A stretch of DNA of 64,000 nt from positions 1-64,000 of the forward strand of contig JAZRWI010000003.1 of NCBI GenBank assembly GCA_045599645.1. Reading direction: 5' to 3'. A program made the translations under genes and the position numbers. This stretch comes from RUG334 sp045599645 (GTDB taxonomy: Bacteria > Muiribacteriota > Ozemobacteria > Ozemobacterales > Ozemobacteraceae). The notes beneath the pieces are model-generated. The model saw only the letters and a list, made by a program, of their open reading frames with translations, searched no databases and had not been told where the DNA came from. Positions 34,760-43,721 of this stretch are shown here, piece by piece (within the stretch, counting starts at the first letter, position 1; each line of letters opens with the position of its first letter).

Positions 34760-36451
34760 ATGTTTAAGCGCAAGAAAATAGGTCAACTTTTAATCGAAGC
34801 AGGTCATATTGGCGAAAAAGAACTTAACATTGCTTTAGCCGAACAAAAGAAGCGCGGCAAGCGTATTGGACAGGTTCTCATCGAATTAGGCTACCTGACA
34901 GAAGATAAGCTGTTACCAACTTTGGGAAAACAGCTTAAGGTTCCTTTTGTCGATTTAACTAAGGTAGAAATCAAGCCTGAAGTATTAAAAATGGTTCCTG
35001 AAAAGATATGCCGTAAGCATATTCTTGTGCCAATCAGCTTTGAAAACAATCAGTTGATGATAGGGATGGCCGACCCGCTGGACGTTTTCATCATCGACGA
35101 AATTCAGTTTCAGAATAACTGCGAAGTAATCAGGGCAATCTGTTCAGAAAACCAGATTGCAGACACAACAGACAAGCTTTACGTTGCTGGTGCAATGGCA
35201 GACGCCCTCAACGCTTTAACCAACGGTGAAGGCGGTGGCGAAGGTGGAGACGCCAGCGCTCTAGACGGTTTAAAGAAGGCTTCTGAAGAAACCCCTATCA
35301 TCAAGCTTGTTAACCTGGTATTAACTTCAGCTGTTCAAAAAGGGGCTTCTGATATTCACATTGAACCAGATGAAGGTGAATTGCGCGTAAGACTGCGCAT
35401 CGACGGAACTCTACAGGTTTCTATGAACCTGCAGCCTGAAGCGTTGCCTTCAGTAATGTCAAGAATCAAGATTCTTAGCGGTATGGATATTTCAGAACGC
35501 CGTATTCCACAAGACGGTCGTATTCAGATGGTAATCATGGATAAGCCTATCGACTTCCGTGTTAATACCATTCCTACGGCCTGGGGCGAAAAAGCCTGTC
35601 TGCGAATTCTTGATAAATCAAACGTTAATGTTCAGCTTGAACAAATGGGCTTCACCCCCACAAATTACGCAATGCTGAAAAAGGCAATTACCTCTCCTAA
35701 CGGTATGTGTCTTGTTACGGGGCCAACGGGTTCTGGGAAAACCACTACCCTCTATTCTTGTCTCAATGCTATCCGCGGTGCAGACATCAATATATGTACA
35801 GTTGAAAACCCAGTTGAATACAAATTGAAATACATTAATCAGGTTCAGGTAAGACCTGAAATTGATTTAACATTCGCATCCGTTCTTCGTGCGTTCCTCA
35901 GACAAGACCCTGACGTTATCATGTTGGGCGAAATCCGTGATAATGAAACAGCAAGTATTGCAACAGAAGCTGCGCTTACAGGCCACTTGGTTTTTGCAAC
36001 ACTTCATACAAACGATGCTCCGTCTACAGCTATCCGTCTGGTAGATATGGGCGTTGAACCCTTCCTTGTTTCATCAGCACTTCTGTGTATCGTTTCGCAG
36101 CGTCTTGCACGACGTGTTTGCAAATTCTGCAAAGACGTCGACACAACAATTACTGCAGAAACAATCTCCGACCTTGGACTTCCACCGGAAGCTATAAACG
36201 AAACCTATTATCGTGGCAAAGGCTGCGAAAAATGCGGTAAGTCTGGTTATAAAGGCCGTGTCGGTGTGCATGAAGTCATGTATACCCATGAAAACATCCG
36301 CCGTATGATTATTCAGAAGGTTGGTCCTGACGACTTGAAGGCCGAAGCCTTAAGATTAGGCATGAAGAGTCTAAAAGAAGACATCGTAGTAAAATTCCAG
36401 CAAGGTCTGACAACACCAGAAGAAGTTTTCGCCCTTGCACGTTCAGACTAA
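34760..36451 (+). CDS. pilB: Pilus/secretion assembly ATPase PilB/GspE
   Basis: 563-residue hexameric ATPase driving pilus extension. An N-terminal MshEN (GspE N) domain (about 1-150, IGQLLIEAGHI and IGQVLIELGYL) is followed by a short glycine-rich linker (QTNGEGGGEGGDAS region near 155-168). The ATPase domain has Walker A GPTGSGKTTT (about 320-329), an Asp box (CTVENPVEYKL), Walker B IMLGEIRD (about 386-393) and a His box HLVFATLHTNDA. The zinc-binding Cys set CKFCK and CEKCGKSGYKG (about 453-497) is complete. PilC follows after 20 bases. It is an extension-type ATPase; no PilT retraction ATPase is in the window. Confidence 0.95.
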   Translation: MFKRKKIGQLLIEAGHIGEKELNIALAEQKKRGKRIGQVLIELGYLTEDKLLPTLGKQLKVPFVDLTKVEIKPEVLKMVPEKICRKHILVPISFENNQLMIGMADPLDVFIIDEIQFQNNCEVIRAICSENQIADTTDKLYVAGAMADALNALTNGEGGGEGGDASALDGLKKASEETPIIKLVNLVLTSAVQKGASDIHIEPDEGELRVRLRIDGTLQVSMNLQPEALPSVMSRIKILSGMDISERRIPQDGRIQMVIMDKPIDFRVNTIPTAWGEKACLRILDKSNVNVQLEQMGFTPTNYAMLKKAITSPNGMCLVTGPTGSGKTTTLYSCLNAIRGADINICTVENPVEYKLKYINQVQVRPEIDLTFASVLRAFLRQDPDVIMLGEIRDNETASIATEAALTGHLVFATLHTNDAPSTAIRLVDMGVEPFLVSSALLCIVSQRLARRVCKFCKDVDTTITAETISDLGLPPEAINETYYRGKGCEKCGKSGYKGRVGVHEVMYTHENIRRMIIQKVGPDDLKAEALRLGMKSLKEDIVVKFQQGLTTPEEVFALARSD

Positions 36452-36471
36452 TAAATAGATAGAGGTCAATA

Positions 36472-37674
36472 ATGGCAAAATATGATTGTGAAGTAAAGGA
36501 CGCCAAGGGTGATATTCTAAAAACCCAGCTTGAAGCCCCCAACTTACAGGAATTAACCAACCGTCTTTCAGACAAGGGCTTCTATCTTGTAAAAGCTACA
36601 GAAGTAAAAGCTAAGCGTGGCTTCAAATTAGGTGGCGGTAGTGTAAAAGCCAAGGAAATGATGGTTTTTACAACTCAGCTTTCTACTCTTGTTGGTGCAG
36701 CAATTCCTCTTGTTGAAGCAGTCGGTATTATGGCCGACCAGACAACAAACCCATATTTTAAAGACGTATTGGAAGCCATTGGCCGTGACCTGCAATCAGG
36801 GGTTGCGTTTTCAGTATCAATCCGTAAACATCCAAAGGTATTTGATAAGATTTATTGTAACATGGTTGAAGCCGGTGAAGCTGGTGGTATGCTAGACCAG
36901 GTTCTTCAGAGACTTGCAGCCTTCGCAGAATCTGACGCAAACATCAGAGGGAAAATCAAGAGTGCAATGATGATGCCGTGTATTCAGCTCGGTGTTGCAG
37001 TATTAGGTGTTATCTTCCTTCTGGTAAAAATCTTCCCGAACTTCGCTGAAATGTTCAAAAAGATGAAAACAGATTTGCCTCCTGTTACAGAAGCAATGAT
37101 GTGGGCATCTGACGCATTATTACAGCACTCTGTTTTATGTGCAAGCATTGCGGCAGGTATTGGCGTAGGCATATATATAGCATTAAAAACCCCGCTAGGG
37201 AAAAAAGTAATGTCTATTGTAAGCCTTAAGGCTCCAATTGTAGGCCCGTTGACACAAAAAATTGCAGTCAGCCGTTTTGCAAGAACCTTCTGTTCTCTGT
37301 TGTCTGCTGGTGTTCCGATTATGCAAGCACTTCAGATTACTGCATCAGTTATGGGCAACCCGATTATGGAAAGAATGATTGCAGATTGTGCAATCGGGGT
37401 TCAGCAGGGTAATACCTTAGCAAGCCAGTTAAACAAGGTTGAAGTTTTCCCGACAATGGTTAAGAAAATGGTTGAAGTTGGTGAAAACTCAGGTAACCTG
37501 GATACAATGCTTGGTAAAGCTGCAGACTTCTATGACCGTGAAGTTGGTGAAGCACTTGACGGCTTAACAGCAGCTATTACACCGTTGTTAACTGTTGGTA
37601 TGGGTATCATCATTGGTACTATTGCTGTTTCTGTATTCATGCCTTTGATGCAGATGAGCACAGCAATGAAGTAA
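36472..37674 (+). CDS. pilC: Pilus platform protein PilC/GspF
   Basis: 400-residue inner-membrane platform that PilB drives. Two T2SSF domains (about 65-190 and 268-390), with MMVFTTQLSTLVGAAIPLVEA in the first and KIAVSRFARTFCSLLSAGVPIM in the second. The YCNMVEAGEAGGMLD and KMVEVGENSGNLD motifs each recur. Membrane spans at about 170, 215 and 370 fit the family. GAGGT precedes the ATG. A hairpin with no U-tract follows within 20 bases of the stop. Confidence 0.93.
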   Translation: MAKYDCEVKDAKGDILKTQLEAPNLQELTNRLSDKGFYLVKATEVKAKRGFKLGGGSVKAKEMMVFTTQLSTLVGAAIPLVEAVGIMADQTTNPYFKDVLEAIGRDLQSGVAFSVSIRKHPKVFDKIYCNMVEAGEAGGMLDQVLQRLAAFAESDANIRGKIKSAMMMPCIQLGVAVLGVIFLLVKIFPNFAEMFKKMKTDLPPVTEAMMWASDALLQHSVLCASIAAGIGVGIYIALKTPLGKKVMSIVSLKAPIVGPLTQKIAVSRFARTFCSLLSAGVPIMQALQITASVMGNPIMERMIADCAIGVQQGNTLASQLNKVEVFPTMVKKMVEVGENSGNLDTMLGKAADFYDREVGEALDGLTAAITPLLTVGMGIIIGTIAVSVFMPLMQMSTAMK

Positions 37675-37690
37675 TACAGTATCATAAAAT

Positions 37691-37722
37691 ATTGGTATTC
37701 GGCTAATTTGCTGAATACCAAT
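37691..37722 (+). other. Hairpin after pilC
   Basis: ATTGGTATTC (37691-37700) pairs with GAATACCAAT (37713-37722); G-T, G-C and C-G pairs extend the stem to about 13 pairs with a six-base loop. It is not followed by a T-run, so it is not a typical terminator. It may stabilise the pilBC mRNA or affect the next start nine bases downstream. Confidence 0.5.
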
Positions 37723-37731
37723 AAAATAAAA

Positions 37732-38535
37732 ATGAACACTTTTTCAAATCATACATTTGCAATCTGTGCCTATAAAGAATCTGAATATCTGCAACAATGC
37801 ATTGAATCAATAAAAAAACAGACTGTAAAAAGTAATATAATTATTACTACCTCAACACCTAATGACTTAATAAGGCATTATGCAGAAAAGTATCATATTC
37901 CGCTGTTTGTAAATTCCCAGCAGGAAGGCATAGGGGCTGACTGGAATTTTGCAGTCAGAATGTCTGAAACAGACTATGTAACAGTAGCCCATCAGGATGA
38001 CATATACTGCGAGCAATATGCCGAGAAACTTCAGACACCATTAACATCCAATCCAGATTTTCTGATAGCTTTCACTGCTTATCGTGAACTGATTAACACA
38101 AAGCCAGCAAAGCTTTCTACCCTATTAAAAAGCAAAAAGCTTATTTTGTCGCCATTATTATTATTCCCTGGTTCAAAAATACTGAGAAAAGCGATACTTT
38201 CCTTCGGAACCCCAATCTGTTGTCCAAGTGTTACATTAAACAAAAAAACTCTTGGACCAAATTGTTTTGATTTGCATTTAAAAAGCAATTTAGACTGGTT
38301 TGCATGGCAACAGATAGCTCAATCAGAAGGGAAATTTTTATATATCCCGAAAGAACTAGTATTTCATAGAATTCATCCAGAATCGGAAACAAACCACCTC
38401 TTGTGTTCCAATATTAGAAAAAACGAAGACTATATGATGTTACAAAAAGCATGGCCGCACCCTATTGCCAACATACTCTTCTATCTATATCAGCATTTCT
38501 TTAAAGCCTACGATATAACCAATGACAATCAATAA
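37732..38535 (+). CDS. Family 2 glycosyltransferase
   Basis: About 267 residues from the ATG at 37732; an in-frame TTG 24 bases earlier lies inside the upstream hairpin and is less likely. GT-A fold: TFAICAYKESEYLQQCIESI near the start, nucleotide-sugar contact residues and the metal motif HQDDIY near 83-88. The C-terminal part is hydrophobic-poor, so it is a soluble or peripheral cytoplasmic enzyme. It overlaps the next glycosyltransferase by 14 bases and opens a glycosylation locus. Confidence 0.85.
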   Translation: MNTFSNHTFAICAYKESEYLQQCIESIKKQTVKSNIIITTSTPNDLIRHYAEKYHIPLFVNSQQEGIGADWNFAVRMSETDYVTVAHQDDIYCEQYAEKLQTPLTSNPDFLIAFTAYRELINTKPAKLSTLLKSKKLILSPLLLFPGSKILRKAILSFGTPICCPSVTLNKKTLGPNCFDLHLKSNLDWFAWQQIAQSEGKFLYIPKELVFHRIHPESETNHLLCSNIRKNEDYMMLQKAWPHPIANILFYLYQHFFKAYDITNDNQ

Positions 38536-39250
38536 CAATACAAATTCATTAAAAGGAAACCAAATATATTGCATAATACCTTGTTACAATGAGGGGAAAA
38601 GCCTTGTTGAGCTTTTGCCTGAAATAAAACAATGCAATAAAGACTATTTTCCTATAGTGATAAATGACCACTCCAGCGACAATACAACTGAAGTAGCCTC
38701 TAATCATAATGTTATAATAATAGACCTGCCAATAAATCTAGGGGTTGGTGGAGCTGTTCAGACAGGACTACAATACGCAAATCAAAACAATGGGAATTAT
38801 GCTGTTAAAATAGACGGTGACGGACAACACAACCCTTCAGATATAGAAAAACTACTTTTACCCATTATGAACGGAGAAGCTGATATAGTCATTGGTTCAA
38901 GATTTCTGGCAAACAGCGATGGTTTTAAATCCACTTTTTTCAGGCGTCAGGGAATAAAGCTCCTTCAGCTAATCACAAAACTTCTGACCGGCAATAATAT
39001 AACAGATCCAACCTCTGGCTTTCGAGCCTACAATCGAAAAGCTCTAGAATATATGTCTGAAAATTATCCTTGCTTCGATTATCCAGAACCAGAAGAAGTT
39101 ATTCTGGCCGCCAAAAATAATTTAAAGATAGCTGAAGTTCCTGTTATAATGCGCAACAGACAACATGGAACTTCAAGTATTTCTTTTTATGGTTCATTTT
39201 ATTATATGGCAAAAGTTATATTATCTATGCTATTTATAAAAATCAGGTAA
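38522..39250 (+). CDS. Polyprenyl-phosphate-type family 2 glycosyltransferase
   Basis: 242 residues, DPM1/DPG synthase-like GT2. Signatures are YCIIPCYNEGKSLVELLPEI (about 13-32), NDHSSDNT, VKIDGDGQHNP (about 95-105, DxD metal site), and DPTSGFRAYNRKALEY near 160. Such enzymes load a sugar onto undecaprenyl or dolichyl phosphate at the inner membrane. A DUF2304 gene follows, a frequent partner of these enzymes. Confidence 0.9.
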   Translation: MTINNNTNSLKGNQIYCIIPCYNEGKSLVELLPEIKQCNKDYFPIVINDHSSDNTTEVASNHNVIIIDLPINLGVGGAVQTGLQYANQNNGNYAVKIDGDGQHNPSDIEKLLLPIMNGEADIVIGSRFLANSDGFKSTFFRRQGIKLLQLITKLLTGNNITDPTSGFRAYNRKALEYMSENYPCFDYPEPEEVILAAKNNLKIAEVPVIMRNRQHGTSSISFYGSFYYMAKVILSMLFIKIR

Positions 39251-39266
39251 AGGAAAAGGATAATAA

Positions 39267-39611
39267 ATGCAAACAATTCAAATTATCTCAATAATCGGCA
39301 GTTCGATATTCCTGATAACAATAATAGAATTGATACGTAAAAAGCTTTTAAAAGAAGCTTATGCAATCATATGGCTGATTTTTGGTTTTCTGTTCATGTT
39401 TTTTTCATGCTGGAGAAAAGCATTAGATTATATTTCTGAAGCAATTGGGATTTATTATCCGCCTGCAATGCTATTTTTGCTTTTAATAGTTGCAATTACC
39501 CTGATCCTGATCCAGTTTTCTGTGGTTATCAGCAGACAGAATGATCAAATAAAAACATTAACCCAGGAAATGGCTTTGTTAAAACAAAAAGACAATGAAT
39601 CAAAAAAATAA
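39267..39611 (+). CDS. DUF2304 membrane protein
   Basis: 114 residues with three hydrophobic spans (IQIISIIGSSIFLITIIELI, AYAIIWLIFGFLFMF, MLFLLLIVAITLILIQF) and a C-terminal coiled tail (QNDQIKTLTQEMALLKQK). DUF2304 proteins are commonly found beside DPM1-like glycosyltransferases and may anchor or assist them. AAAGGA precedes the ATG. It overlaps the sulfatase-type gene by 17 bases. Confidence 0.85.
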   Translation: MQTIQIISIIGSSIFLITIIELIRKKLLKEAYAIIWLIFGFLFMFFSCWRKALDYISEAIGIYYPPAMLFLLLIVAITLILIQFSVVISRQNDQIKTLTQEMALLKQKDNESKK

Positions 39612-41418
39612 TTCCATAATAAGTGAGCTCAGAGAATCTGGAATATTTTTACCGTTAACCTTGTTTATCATCTTCGTTATCGGGAATCATTTTCTTTTCC
39701 TGCAAAGAAACTTTGTAAGTTTTGACTGGCATTTTCTGTTCGCATTTTTTGGTGGCTGCTCAAAGGATATATTTCTATTTTGCATAGCCGCTCTGATTTT
39801 CCATTTTACAAGTAAATCAATTCCAGCTTTAAAAAAGATATTTATAGTAATACTTCACTCTTTCATTATTTTTCCCATCTTAGACTACTATGTATTCAAA
39901 GCTACTTTGGAACGCTTCAGCTGGAATGTCCTGCAATTCGTTAATTACCACTCTGCTAAAGGATATCTTGGCAACATGGGGTTCGGAATAATTTACCTCT
40001 TATTGTTCATAGCTATTTGGGCAATAGCCATCTATTTAAGCTGTAAGCCCTCAAAACTGATTGCTTCTAACCATGTAAAACCATTTGCTGCTTTAACTAT
40101 TTTTCTTTTATTTTCCTGCATATTTGCACAAGACATAGAATTTTTAGAAATCAGTAACTTTACTGGACATAAAAAAACCTTAGAAGGTAAAAACAGAATA
40201 TTAAAGAATCTAATAGCAGGCTCTATCAAGGGTTTTCTTCCAAGCAATAGAAAGCATGCAAGCTCTAGTTCAATAATGCCTTACACAGAAACAGAAAAGA
40301 AATTTCTGACAGACAACAGTTTTTTACCTAATAATCCCCAGGGAACAAAAGATAGTAAATTTGACCGTGTAATACTGATTGTAATGGAATCCATTGCCTA
40401 CGAGTATCTATATTGTAATAATCCTGATATTCCAGCAGAAGCTTCTTCCTACTTAGATTACCTTACAGAAAATTATCCTCATTCATCTAACTTTTACACA
40501 GCAGATTCTCCCAGCCTTCAAGGCTTAAATGTTTTGCTGAGCAGCAAAATACCATTTAACATCAATTCTCAGAAGCTCCAAAAGCATAATCTGGCAACTA
40601 TGCTGGAAGAAAAGCACAAAGATTCCACATGGTTTATCCGTGGCTACAGCCGAGTATACGGCAGTGAAGAAATAGCTATTCAGAATGTATTCGGATTTTC
40701 CCATCTTGTAGGTTATGAAGACTTAGCCAAAACCTATCCAGAACCCGGCCAGTTCACATGGGGCTACTGGGACAGCACTGTTTATGCAGAAGCGTTGAAT
40801 ATTCTTTCCAATATAAAAGACAAAAATTATTTTATGCTGGTAAATCTTTTGAATCAGCATCAGCCAATCTCTGAGGCAATAGTAAAAGCTCCGGGACAGC
40901 CTGAATCTGTAAAAAAGCATCCTAATGATATAGTAAAGGCTATTTTCAATACAGATCAACTATTAAAAGAATTCATAACAACCTGTGATTCAGAAGGTAT
41001 TATTGACGAAAGGACATTGATAGTCATAACTTCAGACCATTATCCCCCTCTAGGATACGGTCACACAGAATTGATTAATTCAAATCCAGCCATTCAACTA
41101 GGAAAGCTTCCATTAATATTTTTAACAAAACAGAAGCAGGTTTTTACAGACTTAGATACTAACAAGCTTTGCTGCCAGCTTGATGTTGCCCCAACACTTT
41201 GTCAGCTTCTAGGGCTGCCAATTCCAGACCAATATATGGGGCACAGTCTTTTAGATAAAAGCTTTAAAGGACGAAATATTGGAATCTTGAACAACGAAAC
41301 AATATTCTTCCAATCAGAAGAACTTGATTTTTCGGAAAGTTTGACTGCACCAGCAACAAAGACTTCAGCGATTAAAAAGTGGATAAATAACTTAGATGCT
41401 TCTCTAGTTCAAGATTAA
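39595..41418 (+). CDS. LtaS/EptA-like membrane transferase (sulfatase fold)
   Basis: 607 residues. About five membrane spans (1-190) are followed by an alkaline-phosphatase/sulfatase-fold domain (about 255-560). VILIVMESIAYEYL carries the metal-binding Glu, TADSPSLQGLNVLLSS the likely nucleophile Ser/Thr loop, and ITSDHYPPLGYGH the metal Asp-His motif. Related enzymes transfer glycerophosphate or phosphoethanolamine to glycans or lipid A. It is placed among glycan genes, so I infer glycan modification. Its 3' end overlaps the convergent STT3-like gene by 47 bases. Confidence 0.8.
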   Translation: MNQKNNSIISELRESGIFLPLTLFIIFVIGNHFLFLQRNFVSFDWHFLFAFFGGCSKDIFLFCIAALIFHFTSKSIPALKKIFIVILHSFIIFPILDYYVFKATLERFSWNVLQFVNYHSAKGYLGNMGFGIIYLLLFIAIWAIAIYLSCKPSKLIASNHVKPFAALTIFLLFSCIFAQDIEFLEISNFTGHKKTLEGKNRILKNLIAGSIKGFLPSNRKHASSSSIMPYTETEKKFLTDNSFLPNNPQGTKDSKFDRVILIVMESIAYEYLYCNNPDIPAEASSYLDYLTENYPHSSNFYTADSPSLQGLNVLLSSKIPFNINSQKLQKHNLATMLEEKHKDSTWFIRGYSRVYGSEEIAIQNVFGFSHLVGYEDLAKTYPEPGQFTWGYWDSTVYAEALNILSNIKDKNYFMLVNLLNQHQPISEAIVKAPGQPESVKKHPNDIVKAIFNTDQLLKEFITTCDSEGIIDERTLIVITSDHYPPLGYGHTELINSNPAIQLGKLPLIFLTKQKQVFTDLDTNKLCCQLDVAPTLCQLLGLPIPDQYMGHSLLDKSFKGRNIGILNNETIFFQSEELDFSESLTAPATKTSAIKKWINNLDASLVQD

Positions 41419-43594
41419 GACCATCAACAACAGCATTTTCCGGTACAGTCAGCTTAGCCAGCTTTCTGACGCCATCCTTCTCAAAGGACACTTTATAAAA
41501 TGGATCTGTTACAATCTGACCACTATTATAATCATTTGCATAGGGCAGTCTGAATTCGCACATGCCATTACTGTCTGCAATTCCATTAACTTTATAAATT
41601 AATGGGGTTCTAGAAGCCTTAAATTCTATTGATAGGCTTACCCTGGTATCAGGTTCTGATCTGAATTTAACCAAAGCCCCTTCTACGCACTGGAACAAAA
41701 GATATTTAGAGATTGTCCCCTGTTCACTTGTGTTAGCAAAAACCAGCCTGAAATGACTAGAAGTTCCAAAATCACCCAACTTTGTTAAACCAATATGCTT
41801 AGTAAGCCAGAAATAAAAATAATCAAAGCTTTCCCTGTCTGGCAAATCCTTATAATATAAATAATATCTAGGGCTTTCTGGCATATCTTTCAATAGTGGC
41901 CAATACTTAATCATTTCGTTTGAGAGAATTTTTCCAGGCTCAACTAAAACATATCTTAGCTTGTATTTTTTGCATAAATCAAAAGCACGTTGCTCATTTT
42001 CAGCAGAAAAAATATCAGCCATAGTCTTAAAGCCCCACATAGTATTACCAACTGCAGTAGGACGCTTTGTATAATAGCTAATATAATTACCTTCATCCCA
42101 ATATGGTAAAATTCCATATTCAGGAGACATATCATTATCATAACCCGAAGTAGGTGGTGTATTTTCTTTTATCCATTGATACAATTCAACACGAAATTGA
42201 TTTAAACTAGTTCCAGAGGAAATAATCTTATAGTTAGCAGTCAAGAATACAATCATTATTGGCATAATAGCTAAGCCTGTTTTAAACATAGCAAAACTTC
42301 TACTGCGCATATATTGCTTAAAGATTCTCCACAGGCCATAGCATGTAAATCCTATTAATAACCCATAACCACAGCCTATCCAGCGGAAGTATCTGACTTG
42401 ATAAAGAACCAATATAAATAGCAAAAATAACCAATAAACCAGAAATCGTAATTCTTTTTTCTTATTAAACTCTGGTAAAACAACAAAATATATTATGGGA
42501 AAAAAACAAAACATCGGTCCTAATTTTGTTAAGCAATTAAAAAGTTCATTTTCAAAAATCTTATTCAGTTCTATCCCGGGAAGAAGTTCAGATATTGTGC
42601 TATGAATAGGGTCTTTCTTAAATATCAAACCCGAAGCAGAAGAAATAGTATTATGAAAAATCATCAGGAACAGTATTAATATTATTACAATAGAGCTTAG
42701 CCCAATTTTTCTTGAATTTGAAAACCGTTTTAAATAATCAAGGTAAGCCAAGAATAAAGCCCCAATTAGAACAAGACAGCCTTGAAGATAGCTATATGCT
42801 TCTACAGAACCATTAATAAAACAATTCCAGCTTAAATCAGTTCTCGGCACAAAAAACAATGCGCATACACTACCTATGAGCATTGATATAGAAGCAAAAA
42901 CCAGATAATCACTATGCTTTTGTGGCGATGTCAACCACAAAACAAAGCCCAATAGAGTTACAAAAAAGAAAAAGAATGGGGAACCATTCCAGGTTGAAAT
43001 AAACAAAGTGGTTACAGCAGACGCAATATAAACAACATAATGTTTTTGATTTTTTAAATAAAATGAGCAACAGATTATCCAAGCCCATATATAAAAATTA
43101 ATAAGATAATCATAATCAAGCTTTCCAAATTTGGAATACATTGAGAAAGCATAACCAGGCAGCATTCCGAAAGCACAGAATAACGTAAGGATTCTGTTCC
43201 CGGTCAGTTTATATATAGCAAATATCAGCAATATGGCGGTAAGCCATGGAATTACAATTGGCAGAATCCCGGCTACATATATAGGATCAGCATTAAGATT
43301 TGGGAATAATGTATAAACAATATCCACAAAACGCACAAGAAACCTGATATAAAAAGGTGCAAAACCGGTTTCTATTTTGTATGGGAAAGCACAATACGAA
43401 TCGTTCTCTATTATTTTTTCTTTAAGAATGGATTGTTCTAGTAATCTTATAAAAAGAACACTATCTGGATCAGTTACCTGAAATTCACCCTTCCAAACTT
43501 CAGGGCGCAACAAATTTGACGTCAACCAAAATAAAATTATGGCCGATAATATAAGCAAGCAAAAGAAAAATCTTTTTTGTGTACAATCCATCAT
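41372..43594 (-). CDS. STT3/PglB-type oligosaccharyltransferase
   Basis: 740 residues: about 12 or 13 membrane spans and a C-terminal periplasmic domain (about 450-740). The active-site motifs of the STT3 family are all present in order: D42xD44 in TDPDS, D160xD162 in KLDYDYL, the EL5 motif TISE (333-336, as SVSE or TIxE) and PYWDEG (497-502) at the place of WWDYG. This enzyme class transfers a lipid-linked glycan to Asn in N-X-S/T sites in secreted proteins. WW becomes YW and Y becomes E, which may alter sequon binding. Neighbours are polyprenyl-phosphate glycosyltransferases and pilus genes, so pilins are likely acceptors. Confidence 0.82.
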   Translation of the reverse strand: MMDCTQKRFFFCLLILSAIILFWLTSNLLRPEVWKGEFQVTDPDSVLFIRLLEQSILKEKIIENDSYCAFPYKIETGFAPFYIRFLVRFVDIVYTLFPNLNADPIYVAGILPIVIPWLTAILLIFAIYKLTGNRILTLFCAFGMLPGYAFSMYSKFGKLDYDYLINFYIWAWIICCSFYLKNQKHYVVYIASAVTTLFISTWNGSPFFFFFVTLLGFVLWLTSPQKHSDYLVFASISMLIGSVCALFFVPRTDLSWNCFINGSVEAYSYLQGCLVLIGALFLAYLDYLKRFSNSRKIGLSSIVIILILFLMIFHNTISSASGLIFKKDPIHSTISELLPGIELNKIFENELFNCLTKLGPMFCFFPIIYFVVLPEFNKKKELRFLVYWLFLLFILVLYQVRYFRWIGCGYGLLIGFTCYGLWRIFKQYMRSRSFAMFKTGLAIMPIMIVFLTANYKIISSGTSLNQFRVELYQWIKENTPPTSGYDNDMSPEYGILPYWDEGNYISYYTKRPTAVGNTMWGFKTMADIFSAENEQRAFDLCKKYKLRYVLVEPGKILSNEMIKYWPLLKDMPESPRYYLYYKDLPDRESFDYFYFWLTKHIGLTKLGDFGTSSHFRLVFANTSEQGTISKYLLFQCVEGALVKFRSEPDTRVSLSIEFKASRTPLIYKVNGIADSNGMCEFRLPYANDYNSGQIVTDPFYKVSFEKDGVRKLAKLTVPENAVVDGLNLELEKHLSYLSTF

Positions 43595-43622
43595 AAAAAA
43601 AACTCTTGCGATTTATAGTATC

Positions 43623-43636
43623 TATAGTATACTATA
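43623..43636. repeat. 14-bp palindrome in divergent promoter region
   Basis: TATAGTATACTATA is a perfect palindrome 29 bases upstream of the STT3-like start and about 30 bases upstream of the pilin-gene -35 box. TATAGTA also occurs just before it. It could be a shared operator or overlapping -10 boxes on the minus strand. Confidence 0.35.
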
Positions 43637-43666
43637 TGGGTTTGAAAAATTAAATTTTTTTGTCCC

Positions 43667-43696
43667 TTGACATGAAAAATTAGTTGCCTATATTAT
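43667..43696 (+). promoter_or_regulatory. Strong sigma-70-type promoter of the pseudopilin gene
   Basis: TTGACA (43667-43672), an 18-base spacer and TATTAT (43691-43696). AGGAG at 43710-43714 lies seven bases before the ATG. Confidence 0.75.
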
Positions 43697-43721
43697 ACAT
43701 AGACAACTTAGGAGTTAAAAT

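Noticed and set aside
37691..37722. Rho-independent terminator after pilC
   Set aside because: The hairpin is good, but no T-run follows on the plus strand.
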